This document shows positions 32,716-43,296 of a DNA stretch of 64,000 nucleotides, in pieces (the first letter of the stretch is position 1; every line of letters starts with the position of its first letter). The notes beneath the pieces were generated by a model. That model was not told the DNA's origin. It searched no databases and worked only from the letters and a program-made list of their open reading frames with translations. Both the position numbers and the translations under genes were made by a program. Origin of the DNA: Erinaceus europaeus (taxonomy: Eukaryota; Chordata; Mammalia; Eulipotyphla; Erinaceidae); contig NC_080181.1 in the NCBI RefSeq assembly GCF_950295315.1, forward strand, positions 32,876,441 through 32,940,440. Reading direction: 5' to 3'.

Positions 32716-32934
32716 CTACTTCCTATTCAGGTCACTTGATGTCATTATTTCTCAAGTGATGGACAATAGTAGAAGTAACTAGAAAGGTGGGGGGGTAAAG
32801 AAAATAACATGCCTAAAGAAAAGCTCTTGGAATTTTCATCATCTAACCATTTTGGTGTAAATGCCATGTATAATTTCAGTTTTGCAAACATGAGCTTAAT
32901 TATAAGCTACAGTATCTTATAAAGTATTTACTTT

Positions 32935-33062
32935 GAGAGAGAGAGAGAGACTGATTCATGTGAGAGAAATTACAGTACCAAATAGGCACATGCAGTGTTG
33001 GAGACCAAATAGGGAGCTTCGGGCATGCAAATCCTGTGCTCTACCAGTAGTTATTTCCCCAG
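32935..33062 (-). mobile_element. Old SINE (family D or G)
   Basis: A GA patch, then 'TGTTGGAGACCAAATAGGGAG' and 'CATGCAAATCCTGTGCTCTACC'. Too diverged to choose the family. Confidence 0.4.
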
Positions 33063-33291
33063 GCAGTCTGTCATATTTTTATTTGATGACTTACAGACCT
33101 ATGTAAAATCAATAAAAACACTTAGACACCATATTTCCTAAGGATCATCACTCTGTAACATTATTGTATAGTTTAATACACTTAACTAAAACCTTACTGT
33201 TACATATCTCTTTGTTTCTATTCTTATTTAGAAACAAAATGATTTCTCCAGTGATAATTTAAAAGTATCCTGAGTTACTCCATAAGATATG

Positions 33292-33391
33292 GGGGCCAGG
33301 TGTTAACACACCTAGTTAAGGGCACATATTACAGTGTGAAAGGACCCAGGTTCAAGTCACTATCTCATCCTCCCCTATTTCTTTGTCTCTG

Positions 33392-33393
<2 letters not shown>
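33292..33393 (+). mobile_element. SINE B, internal deletion
   Basis: Head 'GGGCCAGGTGTTAACACACC' and 'ACCCAGGTTCAAGTCAC', then directly the CT-rich end; the 'CTGCAGGGGGAAGC' body is missing. Confidence 0.7.

Positions 33394-33441
<48 letters not shown>
33394..33441. repeat. (CA)n microsatellite
   Basis: About 24 uninterrupted AC/CA units at the 3' end of the preceding SINE. Confidence 0.98.
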
Positions 33442-33444
<3 letters not shown>

Positions 33445-33489
33445 GTGGGGATATAATTATGTAATAGGGTGGGCCTAATATAATATGTA

Positions 33490-33770
33490 TTTGCCACCAT
33501 GGCTATTTCTGGGGCTTGGCGCCTGTATAACTCCATTCTCAGTGACCATTTTATTCCTTTTTTTTTTCCGTTTTGACAGAGGGAGAGAAAAAAACAGAGA
33601 CAATGAGAAAGAGAAACATCTGAAGCATATCTCTGCTACTCATAAAGCTTGCTCCTCCCCTCCTCCTCCATCCCTTCCCTGCCTGCAGGTGGTGACAGGG
33701 ACTTGAATTTGAGTTCTCACTCACAGTAATATGTGTACTCTACCAGGCAGGCCACCAATGGCCCCCAAGT
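33490..33770 (-). mobile_element. SINE B with 3' module
   Basis: 'GGCTATTTCTGGGGCTTGGC' module, purine body, 'ACTCATAAAGCTTGC', a CT-rich patch and the reversed head 'TACTCTACCAGGCAGGCCACC'. Confidence 0.75.
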
Positions 33771-34330
33771 CTTACTCCTTTAAAGGGTTTTGATTCTGGT
33801 CGACACAATGTTTTCCAGAAAGAAGCAGCTCCCATCTGCAGAACAGAATTGTGTCTTTTCCTTGCTGCTGTCAACAAGAAGGACCCTGGCACCTTCCTCT
33901 CTGAATCTACTTGAAGGACCCTGGCCTCTCAGAGCAGTTAGAGTCAAGAAGGAAAGGGGAGGCCCCTTTAATAAGGCAGCTGGTGCTGTTTCCCCCAAGA
34001 GAAGGAACTCCTGGGGAGCCCACACACTGTCTTAGAAGGAAAAAGGCTATCTGCCTGAAACAGCCAGGACCTTTAGCTCAAATCCATTAATCCTCTTTAT
34101 TAAACCTGGGTCACCTCTAAAGCTGGAGAAATTAACCAGCCTCTCCCCACTGCAAGTACATCAAGAGGCCAAGCTCAGTGCACTGTCTGTAATTTTCATG
34201 GACCAGAGCTCCTGGGTCATAGGGCTTCCCAGGCGCTATCCTCTGCTTTTGTCAGTTTAAAATAGAACATCAGCTGCACTTGTATTCATGTGGGGCTGGG
34301 CTGGGCAGGGCAGGGGCCAGATCTGTGCTT
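33771..34330. other. Single-copy DNA, nothing recognised
   Basis: No repeat. Two 81-codon frames on opposite strands overlap over 33780-34035, which signals chance openness. 'CATTAATCCTCTTTATTAAAC' near 34085 is homeodomain-site-like but unproven. Confidence 0.4.
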
Positions 34331-35260
34331 GTGGGAAGAGAGGAAGGGTGAAAAGGGGTGTGGAAAGAAGAGGAGGGGAGAGGAGGGGGAAGGGGATGGG
34401 AAGGGAGGAAATATAGTAAGGGAGAGGAGGGGGGAGGTCAGGGGAGAGAATGAAAGAGGAGAGGAGAGATAAGGAAAGGAGAGATAAGGAGAGGAGGAGA
34501 GGGAATTGCAAAGGTGTGGGGTAGGAAGAGGGGAGGAAGGGAGAGAAATGGAGGGGAGGAGAGTAGAGAAGATGTGGGGGGCAGGCAGTGGCACACCTGA
34601 TTAAGCACTCACTTGCAGTGTCTAAGGAGCCAGGTTCAAGCCTCTGGTCCCCAACTATAGGGGGAAAGTTTCACAAGTGAAGAAGCAGGTCTGCAGGTAT
34701 CTCTCTGTCTATCTCTTCTTCTTCCTCATTTTCTCTCTGTCTCTATCCAATAATAAATAAATAAATAATATCTTTTAAAAAGGTAAGAGGAGGAGAGGGG
34801 AGAAGAGAAGAGAAGAGAAGAGAAGAGAAGAGAAGAGAAGAGAAGAGAAGAGAAGAGAAGAGATGGGGAGGGAAAAGGAGAGGAGGGGAGGGAAGAGGAG
34901 TGGTGATATAGGGAGAGGAGGGGAAGGAAGGAGAGATAGAGGAAGAGAAAGAGAAGGGAAGGAGAGGAGAAGCAGAGGAGGAGAGAGGAGGGGAAGGAGA
35001 GGAATGAAGAGGAGAGGGGAGATGGGGGGAGGGGAGAGAAGAGGGTTGAGGGAAGGAGAGATACAGGGAGAGTAAAGAGGGGAGGGGAGAGGTATGATGG
35101 GGAGCAGAGAGAAGGGGAAAAGGAAAGGATAGATGAGGAAGGAAGGGGAGAGGAGAGGAGGAGGTTGAGGGGAGGGGAGATACTGGGAGAAGAGAGTGAA
35201 GGGGAGGAGAGAAGGGAAGAGAAGAAGAGGGGAAAGGAGGAAAGGGGGGGAAATATAGAA
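34331..35260. repeat. Long polypurine tract split by a SINE
   Basis: G/A-only or nearly G/A-only from about 34331 to 34575 and again 34786-35260, with (AGAAG)n-like units at 34799-34861. A SINE B lies between. The long minus-strand Ser/Pro/Leu-rich frames here (34726-35443) are artefacts of this composition. Confidence 0.95.
34576..34785 (+). mobile_element. SINE B inside the purine tract
   Basis: 'GGCAGGCAGTGGCACACCTG' head, 'GAAGAAGCAGGTCTGCAGGT' body and (AAATAAAT) tail. The purine sequence to its right may have expanded from its tail. Confidence 0.9.
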
Positions 35261-35983
35261 TGAGAAGTAACAGGCAAGGATGCTCATCTGCTCTGTATCC
35301 ACAGGCCTCTGAGTGAGTGTGAGCTCAGGCTGTGTCCAGTTCACAGTGAGGCATAACCTTGGGTCTTTCCTCTGAACAGTGCCCCACTCCCCTGCATTCT
35401 CCATTGAGCCCACCCCACATCCTGCACCTGGAACCCCCTCCAACTTATATTAAGGCAAGAAGTGGAGACAATCTCAGGGAGGGCAGGGCACAAATGTGTA
35501 GAAGGAAGAGACAAAAACCAAGACTGACAGAACAGGCAGAAGCAAGAATGGAGAAACCACAGGGAGTCAGAAATAGAGAGGGAGAGAGAACCCCAGGCAG
35601 GAATAGAGCCAAGAACAAAATGACAAATCCCAATGCTCCCCTTCTTGGCAGTTTGCTGGCATGCTCTGGGCCTCCCTGGACACAAGACCAACTTCACTTT
35701 GAGAAATGCAATGAGTCCTTCTCTCCACCTGCCTACACCAGCCTGGCTAAGAGGTTAACAGCCAGTCGAAGACCTCGTTAAGAGAAGGTCCTGTTCTCAG
35801 ACTGACACTTAGGATTACAGACTTAAACTCATGAGGCTGAACCTAGTAGTCATGCATCTGGTTTGATCAAGGCTGTGGAATGTAACTAGCAGGGAAGAAA
35901 AACAAGAATGTAAAGAGGAGACCTGGTGGATTAGAAACCTGGAAGGCAAAGGTAGCATGAGGGAGTAACCTTATAGTGATATT
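35261..35983. other. Single-copy DNA, nothing recognised
   Basis: Frames of 140 (plus, 35359-35781) and 118 codons (minus, 35341-35697) overlap on opposite strands with no domain pattern. I do not call a gene. Confidence 0.4.
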
Positions 35984-35994
35984 AAATGGAACAA

Positions 35995-36184
35995 CTGCAG
36001 ACTGGCCAGTGGTGACCCTGTGAGCGTGAACATGTTTGTAAGGACCTGGGTTCAAGTCTCCAGTCCACACCTGCAGAGGGAATGCTTTGGGAACCATAAA
36101 GCAGTGCTGCAAGTCTATCTCTCCTTCTCCCCCTCCACTCTGAATTTTTCCATTTCTATCAGTAAATAAATAAAATATAGCTTA
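35995..36184 (+). mobile_element. SINE B
   Basis: Flanks AAATGGAACAA (35984-35994) and AAATGGAATAA (36185-36195), one mismatch. The head is short but 'CCTGGGTTCAAGTCTCC' is clear. Confidence 0.85.
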
Positions 36185-36317
36185 AAATGGAATAATTATT
36201 ACCTCGGGTGGATTGAGGGAGCCTGCCTTGCTTTAGGATAGAAGGATCAAGTGTTACTATTGCTCTATATGATGTGGAATAGCTTTATTTTCTCTTCCTT
36301 TCCTTTCTTTCTTTTTA

Positions 36318-36478
36318 AAGAATTTATTTAGGCAATGGCAGAGAAAGCAGAAAGGCACAGATCATGAAAGAGATCACAGCAACAGAGCCTCTTTCAGTGC
36401 TGTGGGGGCTGGGCTTGAACCTGGATCAAGCACATAACAAAGCAGTACACTATCTATGTGAACTATTCTGCAGGCCTG
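36318..36478 (-). mobile_element. SINE family G
   Basis: 'AATTTATTTAGGCAATGGCAG', 'GTGGGGGCTGGGCTTGAACC' and 'AACTATTCTGCAGGCC' match 45.8 kb in order. Confidence 0.6.
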
Positions 36479-36500
36479 CTACATAATATATTCCATTGCC

Positions 36501-36834
36501 GGGGGTCGGGCGGTAGCGCAGTGAGTTAAGAGCATGTGGCGCAAAGTGCAAGGACCGGAGGAAGGATCCCGGTTCGAGCCCCCGGCTCCCCACCTGCAGG
36601 GAAGTCGCTTCACAGGCGGTGAAGCAGGTCTGCAGGTGTCTTTCTCTCCCCCTCTGTCTTCCCCTCCTTTCTCCATTTCTCTGTCCTGTCCAGCAATGAA
36701 TGACATCAACAATGGCAATAATAACCACAACGAGGCTACAAAAACAAGCGCAACAAAAGGGGGAAAAAATGGCCTCCAGGAGCGGTGGATTCATGGTGCA
36801 GGCACCGAGCCCAGCAATAACCCTGGGGGGGGAA

Positions 36835-36885
<51 letters not shown>
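36501..36885 (+). mobile_element. SINE A with 3' module and (TG)n tail
   Basis: Perfect 12-bp duplication TATTCCATTGCC at 36489-36500 and 36886-36897. The head, B box 'GGTTCGAGCCC' and most CpGs are intact, so the insertion is young. The usual A-tail has become (TA)n(TG)n, which is inside the duplication and therefore part of the insertion. Confidence 0.95.

Positions 36886-36886
<1 letters not shown>
36844..36886. repeat. (TG)n microsatellite
   Basis: About 21 TG units at the SINE 3' end. Confidence 0.98.
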
Positions 36887-36888
<2 letters not shown>

Positions 36889-36964
36889 TCCATTGCCCTT
36901 GTACAAAAGAGGAAACTGAGGTCGTAGGAGGTACTGCTACTGGTCCATGGTCACAGTTTTTATT

Positions 36965-37096
36965 AGTGATTTAATATTGGTTTCAAAAATTGTAAGATGG
37001 GGGTTGCATTGTTATATGGAAAACTGAGAAATGTTATGCATGTACAAACTATTGTATTTACTGTTGGAAGTAAAACATTAATTCCCCAACAAAGAC
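36965..37096 (+). repeat. Family I repeat
   Basis: Reverse-complement partner of 4560-4740: 'TGAGAAATGTTATGCATG', 'ACTATTGTATTTACTG', 'GTAAAACATTAATTCCCCAAC', ending in A-rich sequence. Confidence 0.6.
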
Positions 37097-37640
37097 ATTT
37101 AAAAAAAATTTTAAGATAAAAGAGGTATAACTCCATAAAGTTCCTGCCACCAAAGTTCTGGTCTCGTCCCCTCCATTGGAAGCTATAGTAGTTCTCTCAA
37201 GGTCATTGCTTCAATATGCATTGATTCTATAGAAATGATTCTATAAAAATTCTATCTACCTACCTATATCTATGCATATATATTTCTCTCCATTTTTTAA
37301 TGCTTCTGCCTTCACTTCATTTGTAGTTTATCCCTATTCTTACTACTACTTCCAAGTGTCTTTCCTTTTTTACTCTTATTTCTCAGATAAGTGAAACAAT
37401 GCCTGGCTTCCTCTGGTGTTTTCTAGATTCGCTTCACTTTCATTAATGATATGAAAACAAGATTCCTGGTGACAAACACTTCAGGACCTGATGGAACAGG
37501 AATACAGAAACCACTGGTTTATTTCCCCTATCATTTATCCCCCTGGGACCAACATTCTTTATGAGGTACAGAAGGTGGGAGTTCTGGTTTCTGTAATTGC
37601 TTTTCCACTGGACTTGGGCATTAACAAAGTGATCTATATC
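37097..37640 (-). mobile_element. L1-like 3' UTR and C-like sequence
   Basis: Starts like the reversed C 3' end ('GAGGTATAACTCCATAAAG'), passes into text like an antisense L1 3' UTR ('CTCAGATAAGTGAAACAATG', 'TAGATTCGCTTCACTTTC') and ends in C-type sequence ('GAGGTACAGAAGGTGGGAG', 'TGCTTTTCCACTGGACTTGG'). Either an L1-derived piece inserted in C or a longer L1-C hybrid. Confidence 0.55.
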
Positions 37641-37681
37641 CCCAGTCCATGGACACATTTTTAAATGAGCATTTTTTTTTA

Positions 37682-37858
37682 AAAAAAGATCTTATTTATT
37701 TTATTTTGGAGAGAGATACAGAGAGAAACACACAGAGATAGAAACACCAGAGCAATGGGTTATGGTAGTGTGGCAGATTGAATGAACCTGGGACTTTGGA
37801 ACCTCAGGCTTGAGACTTTGTTTGCATAACCATCATGCTATCTCCCCCCCCCCCCCAT
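37682..37858 (-). mobile_element. SINE family E
   Basis: Reversed E: 'TTATTTTGGAGAGAGATACAG', 'TTGGAACCTCAGGCTTGAGAC' and 'TTGCATAACCATCATGCTATC', ending in a C run. Confidence 0.75.
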
Positions 37859-38069
37859 AAGCATTTGACCTCAATACCCTACCTCCAATCTGCTCACAGT
37901 GCAGCCATCAAGGATGCTCATGAAATGACATCTCACTAAGGACACCAGGAAGATCAATCCAGCCCCTCTAGTCTCCACCTTTTCTGTGGAACCCAAATCT
38001 GGTCAGACTTTCCAGGAAGTGAAAAGTGAAGGGAGAAGACCCTGGGACCAACTCAGCACTCATATGGCG

Positions 38070-38165
38070 CAGGGAACAGGAAAGGTGAAGCAGCACTGCT
38101 ACAGGTGTCTCTCCCTTCCCCCTTCAATTTCTCTATGTCACTATCCAGTAAATAAATAAGACAAA
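38070..38165 (+). mobile_element. SINE B 3' part
   Basis: Starts near 'GGCGCAGGGAACAGG', contains 'GGTGAAGCAGCACTGCTACAG' and ends (AAATAAAT). Immediately followed by a second SINE B. Confidence 0.65.
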
Positions 38166-38395
38166 GGGAGCTGTGTGGTGGTGCACCTGGTTGAGTGTAC
38201 ATGTTACAGTATGCAAGGACCAGGGCTCAAGTCCCCAGTCCCCAACTGCAGGGGGAAAGCTTTGTATGTGGTGAAGCAGTGTTGCTGATGTCTCTCTCCC
38301 TCTGTACCAACCACCTTCCCTCTCAGTTTATGGCTGTTTCTATCTAGTAAATAAATAAGGATAATAAATAAAATAAAGTTAAAACAATTTCAAAA
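38166..38395 (+). mobile_element. SINE B
   Basis: 'GTGTGGTGGTGCACCTGGTTG' head, 'CCCAACTGCAGGGGGAAAGC' body, tail of AAATAAAT/GATAATAAAT units. Probably inserted in the tail of the preceding SINE. Confidence 0.85.
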
Positions 38396-38409
38396 TAAAT
38401 AAGGTATTA

Positions 38410-39950
38410 AAAAAGAAAAATACCATTTCTTTTCATATTTTCTTGTGCCTCTAAATATTCTAACATGAATATGATGTATTTCTAATTAGAAACAGAGAAA
38501 CAGGGAAAGAGAGAGACAGAAAGAGAAAGAGATGATCTATCCCCTCCCATTCTTCCCTCCAGGGAGATGGGTCAGTCACCTCCTTGGATACAACAGAAGT
38601 TCATTGTTTTGACCTTTTCCTAGGCCCCATGGGAAACTTTTCTTTGAATTCTGAGGTTCTCTGTGAATTATACCCAAAGTTCACCTCTATCCTGGAGGCA
38701 GACCCACTGATGGATTTGGGGGTTGGGGGGTTAAACGGAGAGAATAATTATCTACATCCTTGAAGAAGGTGACCCACCCGCTGACCACAAGTAGAGGAGT
38801 TTATTTCCAATCACTAGGGGGAAATATTTCTCTCAGGAGATCAAAAATAAATGATCAACACTAGCAGCAGGGAAAAAAATCACCATTTGTAAAAGTCTAA
38901 GAACTGATTCACTTGTGGATATCGAGAAGCAAAAGCAGAATCCACTGCCATTTGTCAGACAAACACCGGCAGATTGCATAGGACCTGTCACCAGTGACCC
39001 AGGCAGGGGGACTGTCTCTGCAGCCCTGGTGTGACCTATGGATGGATTAGTAACTGTCACCAACAGTCCTGGCTTCTGTCAACTTCTCTCCCCATCATTA
39101 AGCTATTAAAGCAGGAGGAGTTCTGCATATTCAATCGTGCCAAGGTCCTTTTACTGACATAATTCTGTTTCCTGGCATGGATTTCCTTGGTCCCCAGGGT
39201 CACTCACAGGGCTGAGTGGAGGAGAGGAGCAATCCTGCCAGCTGGTCCCTCTCCTGCCTCCTCTGCAAGACTTCTATTAAGGGAGGTGCCCAAAAGTCAG
39301 CTCCCGAGGCAGACCCTGCTCAGAGGCTGCCCACCACCGGGAGGACAGAAATGACAGTCCGACAGTGCTCAAGTCCTCCTGCTTCTAGCCAATTTCAACT
39401 CCCTTTAATTCAATTCTTCTCTCTCTGACCCAAACAGGCTGGAGTTCCAGAGTTACTTTCAACGCATAGCACCAATTACTGAGGTGTGAAAATAGAAACC
39501 TTCGAATTTTAAGAACAAACCTAGAGATGGTTACTGAATGGGAGCTGAGAAAGAGGGCTGGGGAGATGAAAGAGGAGTCAGAGAGGGATGGGGGAAACAA
39601 CCCCTGCCACTTGCCCCCAGGTAATCCAAAACCTGATGAGCTTGGAGCCTGGGGTGTGGTACCTGGGCTAGATGGGAGAAACTGCTGGTCCCTGTGTGAG
39701 GTCCTGGTTCACAAGATGAGGGGAGGCGGGGCCTTGGATGGAAGCCATGTTGCGCATGGGCACAAGGATAGAAGTACCAGGGCAGGGATGGTCTTAGCAA
39801 GTGACAAGCAAACAAGGGCCAGAGGGAAAGTATCATGATTATGCAGAGGGCTTTCGTATATGAGGCTCTGAGCTCTGGTTAAAATAAATAGATAAGTGGT
39901 AGTGGTGGTAGTGGTAGTAGCAGAGGTAGTACTAGGAGGAGGAGTTGTAA
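38410..39950. other. Single-copy DNA with a small purine patch
   Basis: No repeat recognised except GAGA-rich sequence at 38491-38533 and (GTG/GTA)n near 39895-39930. 39200-39830 is GC-richer than its surroundings and has opposing 101-103 codon frames, which I do not take as coding. Confidence 0.45.
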
Positions 39951-39954
39951 AATA

Positions 39955-40250
39955 TAATTTGGGAAAGACAATACACTCGGTAGAGAGCATGTGACATGGT
40001 ACACTAGGATCCATGTTCAAGCCCTTATTCCCTATTTACGGGGGTGGGGGGGGAGCTTCATAAATGGAAGGAGCATCTCCCTCTTCTCCCTCTCCTCTAT
40101 ATCTCTGTCATCTCTCACCCTCTGTCAAAAATAAATAAATAAATAAATAAATAAATAAATGAAAAATGGCCACTGGAACCAGTAGCAGCATGCTGGCATG
40201 GAGCCCCAGCTACAGTCCTGGTGGCAATACAAACAAACAAGCAAACGTAA
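39955..40250 (+). mobile_element. SINE B with 3' module
   Basis: Diverged head ('CTCGGTAGAGAGCATGTGAC'), body with a G run, (AAAT)n at 40130-40160 and module 'AATGGCCACTGGAACCAGTAG'. Confidence 0.75.
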
Positions 40251-40259
40251 ACAGAAATC

Positions 40260-40860
40260 CTCCTGCAAGAACTCCAGCACCAAGACCTAGGGGACACAAG
40301 TTCTGCTCACTTTATGGGGAGAGTCCCAGCCCACAAGAAAGAATGGAATAGAACACAGAGAAGGAAAAGCAACAGATACAATCACCTAGCTTCTGTAGGC
40401 TGTCCCATTGCCACTGTGAGTTGTGTGCTCACTTAGGGGAGATCTAGGAGAGCACCCCCCCGCCCCCCCTCCCATTATGCCCTGTAGCAGAAGTCCAAAG
40501 CCTACAAGAGACTTCCAGAATTAGTAGAGACCTGGCTGTGCTTTTGCTGTTCAAATTAATTAAATACACGAGTTTTTTTTTTTTTTTTTTAACACTGAAG
40601 AACTACCCCTTATGAAATTAAATGACGGAGGCACCCAACACGTACTTGAAATAGTGGTTTAAATAAGGTATTCTGACTTCCTCAAAGCCAATCTTGTTAT
40701 ACAAGAAAAAGAAAACATATTCCTATGGGGTTAGCCTGGATTGAAAATTCTTGGAGACTACACTTTCTCCCCATCCTTTTAAATAAGGAACTTGGGGTAT
40801 AGCATTTGAAAATTCTCTAACTCACTGTACAAGAAACAGGAGCTTCACAATGACCAGAAG
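40260..40860. other. Single-copy DNA, nothing recognised
   Basis: Only a C run near 40458-40470 and a poly-T at 40573-40590. Confidence 0.45.
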
Positions 40861-40864
40861 AGAC

Positions 40865-41330
40865 CAGTATACTTCCAGAGCCCAAAAGATAGCTCACCAG
40901 GTAGGGTTCATGCCTTGCAATTTCACAACTCACTTCTAAAGCCAGAAGAAACTCTGATATTGGGAGTCGGGCTGTAGCGCAGCGGGTTAAGCACAGGTGG
41001 CTTAGGACTGGCATAAGGATCCCGGTTCGAACCCCGGCTCCCCACCTGCAAGGGAGTCCCTTCACAGGAGGTGAAGCAGGTCTGCAGGTGTCTATCTTTC
41101 TCTCCTCCTCTCTGTCTTCCCCTCCTCTCTCCATTTCTCTCTGTCCTATCCAACAATGACAACAACAATAATAACTACAACAATAAAACAACAAGGGCAA
41201 CAAAAGGGAATTAATAAATAAAATAAATATTTAAAAAAGAAACTCTGATATTATGCATTCGTTCTCTTTTTCTCTGTCTTTTTCTCACTTTCCTGTTCAT
41301 ATTAATAAAAAAATGAATAGCTAGAAGACC
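40865..41330 (+). mobile_element. SINE family H interrupted by SINE A
   Basis: H sequence 'AAAAGATAGCTCACCAGGTAG' to 'AAGAAACTCTGATATT' (40868-40961) resumes at 41253 with 'ATGCATTCGTTCTCTTTTTC'. The intervening SINE A is bounded by an exact 15-bp duplication. Confidence 0.75.
40962..41237 (+). mobile_element. SINE A, short-tail form
   Basis: Perfect 15-bp duplication, AGAAACTCTGATATT, at 40947-40961 and 41238-41252. A short deletion removes 'GCGCAAAGCGCAAGGACC' in the head. B box 'GGTTCGAACCC' is intact. Confidence 0.95.
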
Positions 41331-42044
41331 TATACATATATATGAGGTCACATCTATGAGAAAAAAATAGAAAAGAGAAAGAGAAAAGAAATTTCTAGAA
41401 GCAAATGAGTCACTATCTTCACATGAATTCCTTGCCAGATCCTTCAGGCCTCTGTGAAACAAACTCTCCTTCCTCCTAATTAGGAATTTCCCACATCTGT
41501 CTTTCATACCCTCTGTGGTGACTTTATGTCCTTTTTACTCAAAAAGCCCTCCTCTCTCATCTCTACCTTCTCTTTGTAATCACCCCCTTCCACTCTTCCT
41601 CTCAGTCTTCCCAGAGTCAATGCACCCAAGAAAAAGCAGTTACCTTGCTTATCACCACGTCAGTCCATCCCACCAGCTTCTCCTTAGATGAGTCTCTTTT
41701 CCAAGCCTCCACAATGCTGCAAGACTGTATCTGCTTGCAAAACATGGCCCTTAAAATATAATGCCTCTGGAGATCCCTGTCTTCAAATCAGGCTGCATCT
41801 ATTCAATTTTTGTCACCTTCTGCCCCATTCATGATAGTAAACCTGATTTTCCAAAATCAAGTCTAGGCTAGATCTTCCATCTTGTTCCAATTTCCTCAGA
41901 ACTGTCCAGAATTAAAACCAAAAGCCTTGCACTCTGGAGGTAATCAGTTCAGACAGAAGTGTGACTTGAGAAGAAAGAAGGAATGGAACTTTGTCCAGTG
42001 GGGACTCTAGACCTAAATTTGAGCCCCGAGCCAGCCACTACTTG
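41331..42044. other. Single-copy DNA, nothing recognised
   Basis: No repeats or coding signal recognised. Confidence 0.45.
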
Positions 42045-42240
42045 ATAGGCCAGGCAGTGGTATATCTGGTTGAGTGCATGTGACCATGAACGATGTCTTG
42101 GTTTCAGTGAGCAAGGACCTGGTTACCATGTGCAATGACTTGATTTCCGCCTGTAGGGAGGAAGCCTTATAAGCGATAAAACAATGCTGCAGGTCTATCA
42201 GTCCAGTCTCTCTATCTGTTGATAGTTTTCTCCTCTCCTT
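42045..42240 (+). mobile_element. SINE B with internal duplication
   Basis: 'GGCCAGGCAGTGGTATATCTGG' region head. The 'TGACCATGAACGATGTCTTGG' part recurs as 'TTACCATGTGCAATGACTTGA', a partial duplication of the middle of the SINE. Confidence 0.7.
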
Positions 42241-42244
42241 TGTA

Positions 42245-43290
42245 TCAAGGTGGGAAATGATTCTGGGGGAAATGCTTTTGTCTAAGAGTCATCTTTAAGT
42301 GGCTGAATTGAGTGTGAACCTCAGATCTATGGGCTCCCTGAACCCCTGTTCTTTGCCCTTGCCTGCTGAGCTTTGTGGGGAGCTATCTCTACCAGGAAGG
42401 AACATTGAAGGATGCAAAGGCCTGTCATGGAAGAATTTAGGAATCATCCAGGGGAAAGGATTTAAAGTCTACTGGTCAACCTCTTTCCCCTCACCCTCCG
42501 TGCTGTAGCTACAGTTCCGCCGAGTCCAGCTGTAAATCTTTCCAGTCTGTAAACACTCAGATCCAGTTCCCTCCACTGCCTAGAGGCTTTTTGACACTAA
42601 TTGCTCTACAGAGTGTGTGCAACTGGCAACACCTTATTAAAAGTGAAATATATTATCCTGTCCATTTATTGCAGCTTTATGAAGATAAAGTGTCCTTGCT
42701 ACAGGAGAAAGCTGGCCCAGAAATTGACAATGAAGTGGTGTCTAAAAAGAGAAGCCAGCATGAGGCCACACCCCCAGGACTTTTGCTCCATCTGGGGTAG
42801 GCTGGGAGTTGCCCCTGATTGACCAGAAGATTTTGCCAGGCCAGATTCCATTTTCTCTGTGCAGGTTTGTATCTCTTGAATCAGCTTCCAAGAAACAAGC
42901 CTTGGTGCTAAAGAGAAGACAAATGCAGTGGCTCTCCAAGCTGAGAAAACAGCAGTGGCCCCATCTGCAGAGACAATTCATCTCCGTTCTTTCTTCCTTC
43001 CAAGGACAAAGCGGGACTGAGGGAGTCTGGGCAAGCACTGGGCAGGGAGGGCTGGGGAGGAAAACAAGAAGAAAAGAGTTCCCAAGGCAGATCCAACACC
43101 CAGTGGCTCTTTCAAGCATGAGGTAATGCCATTTATTATTATTATTTTTTATATTTGTAGGGAATTCAATCAAGTCCTAAATCCTATATTTCAAGCAGAG
43201 CTAAAATAAGCACTCAATTTCTGTGGTGGCTTTTATGTACTTACAGAAAACTCAACTACTATCTCATTTTAGTCAACTGGTTAGGACTTT
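42245..43290. other. Single-copy DNA, nothing recognised
   Basis: Overlapping frames of 105 codons (plus) and 143 codons (minus) at 42742-43173 lack domain features. Not called as a gene. Confidence 0.4.
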
Positions 43291-43296
43291 TTCTTT

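Noticed and set aside
34726..35443. Minus-strand open frames of 183 and 222 codons
   Set aside because: They translate the polypyrimidine strand of a purine tract into Ser/Pro/Leu runs in several frames at once; no domain.
35359..35781. 140-codon plus frame
   Set aside because: Opposed by a 118-codon minus frame; composition follows the neighbouring purine-rich DNA; no domain.
36450..36974. Opposing 147- and 146-codon frames
   Set aside because: They read through the SINE A copy and its (TG)n tail. SINE A yields such frames wherever it is intact (also 53635-54033).
42742..43173. 143-codon minus frame with an opposing 105-codon plus frame
   Set aside because: Mutually overlapping on opposite strands, no recognised domain or splice context.
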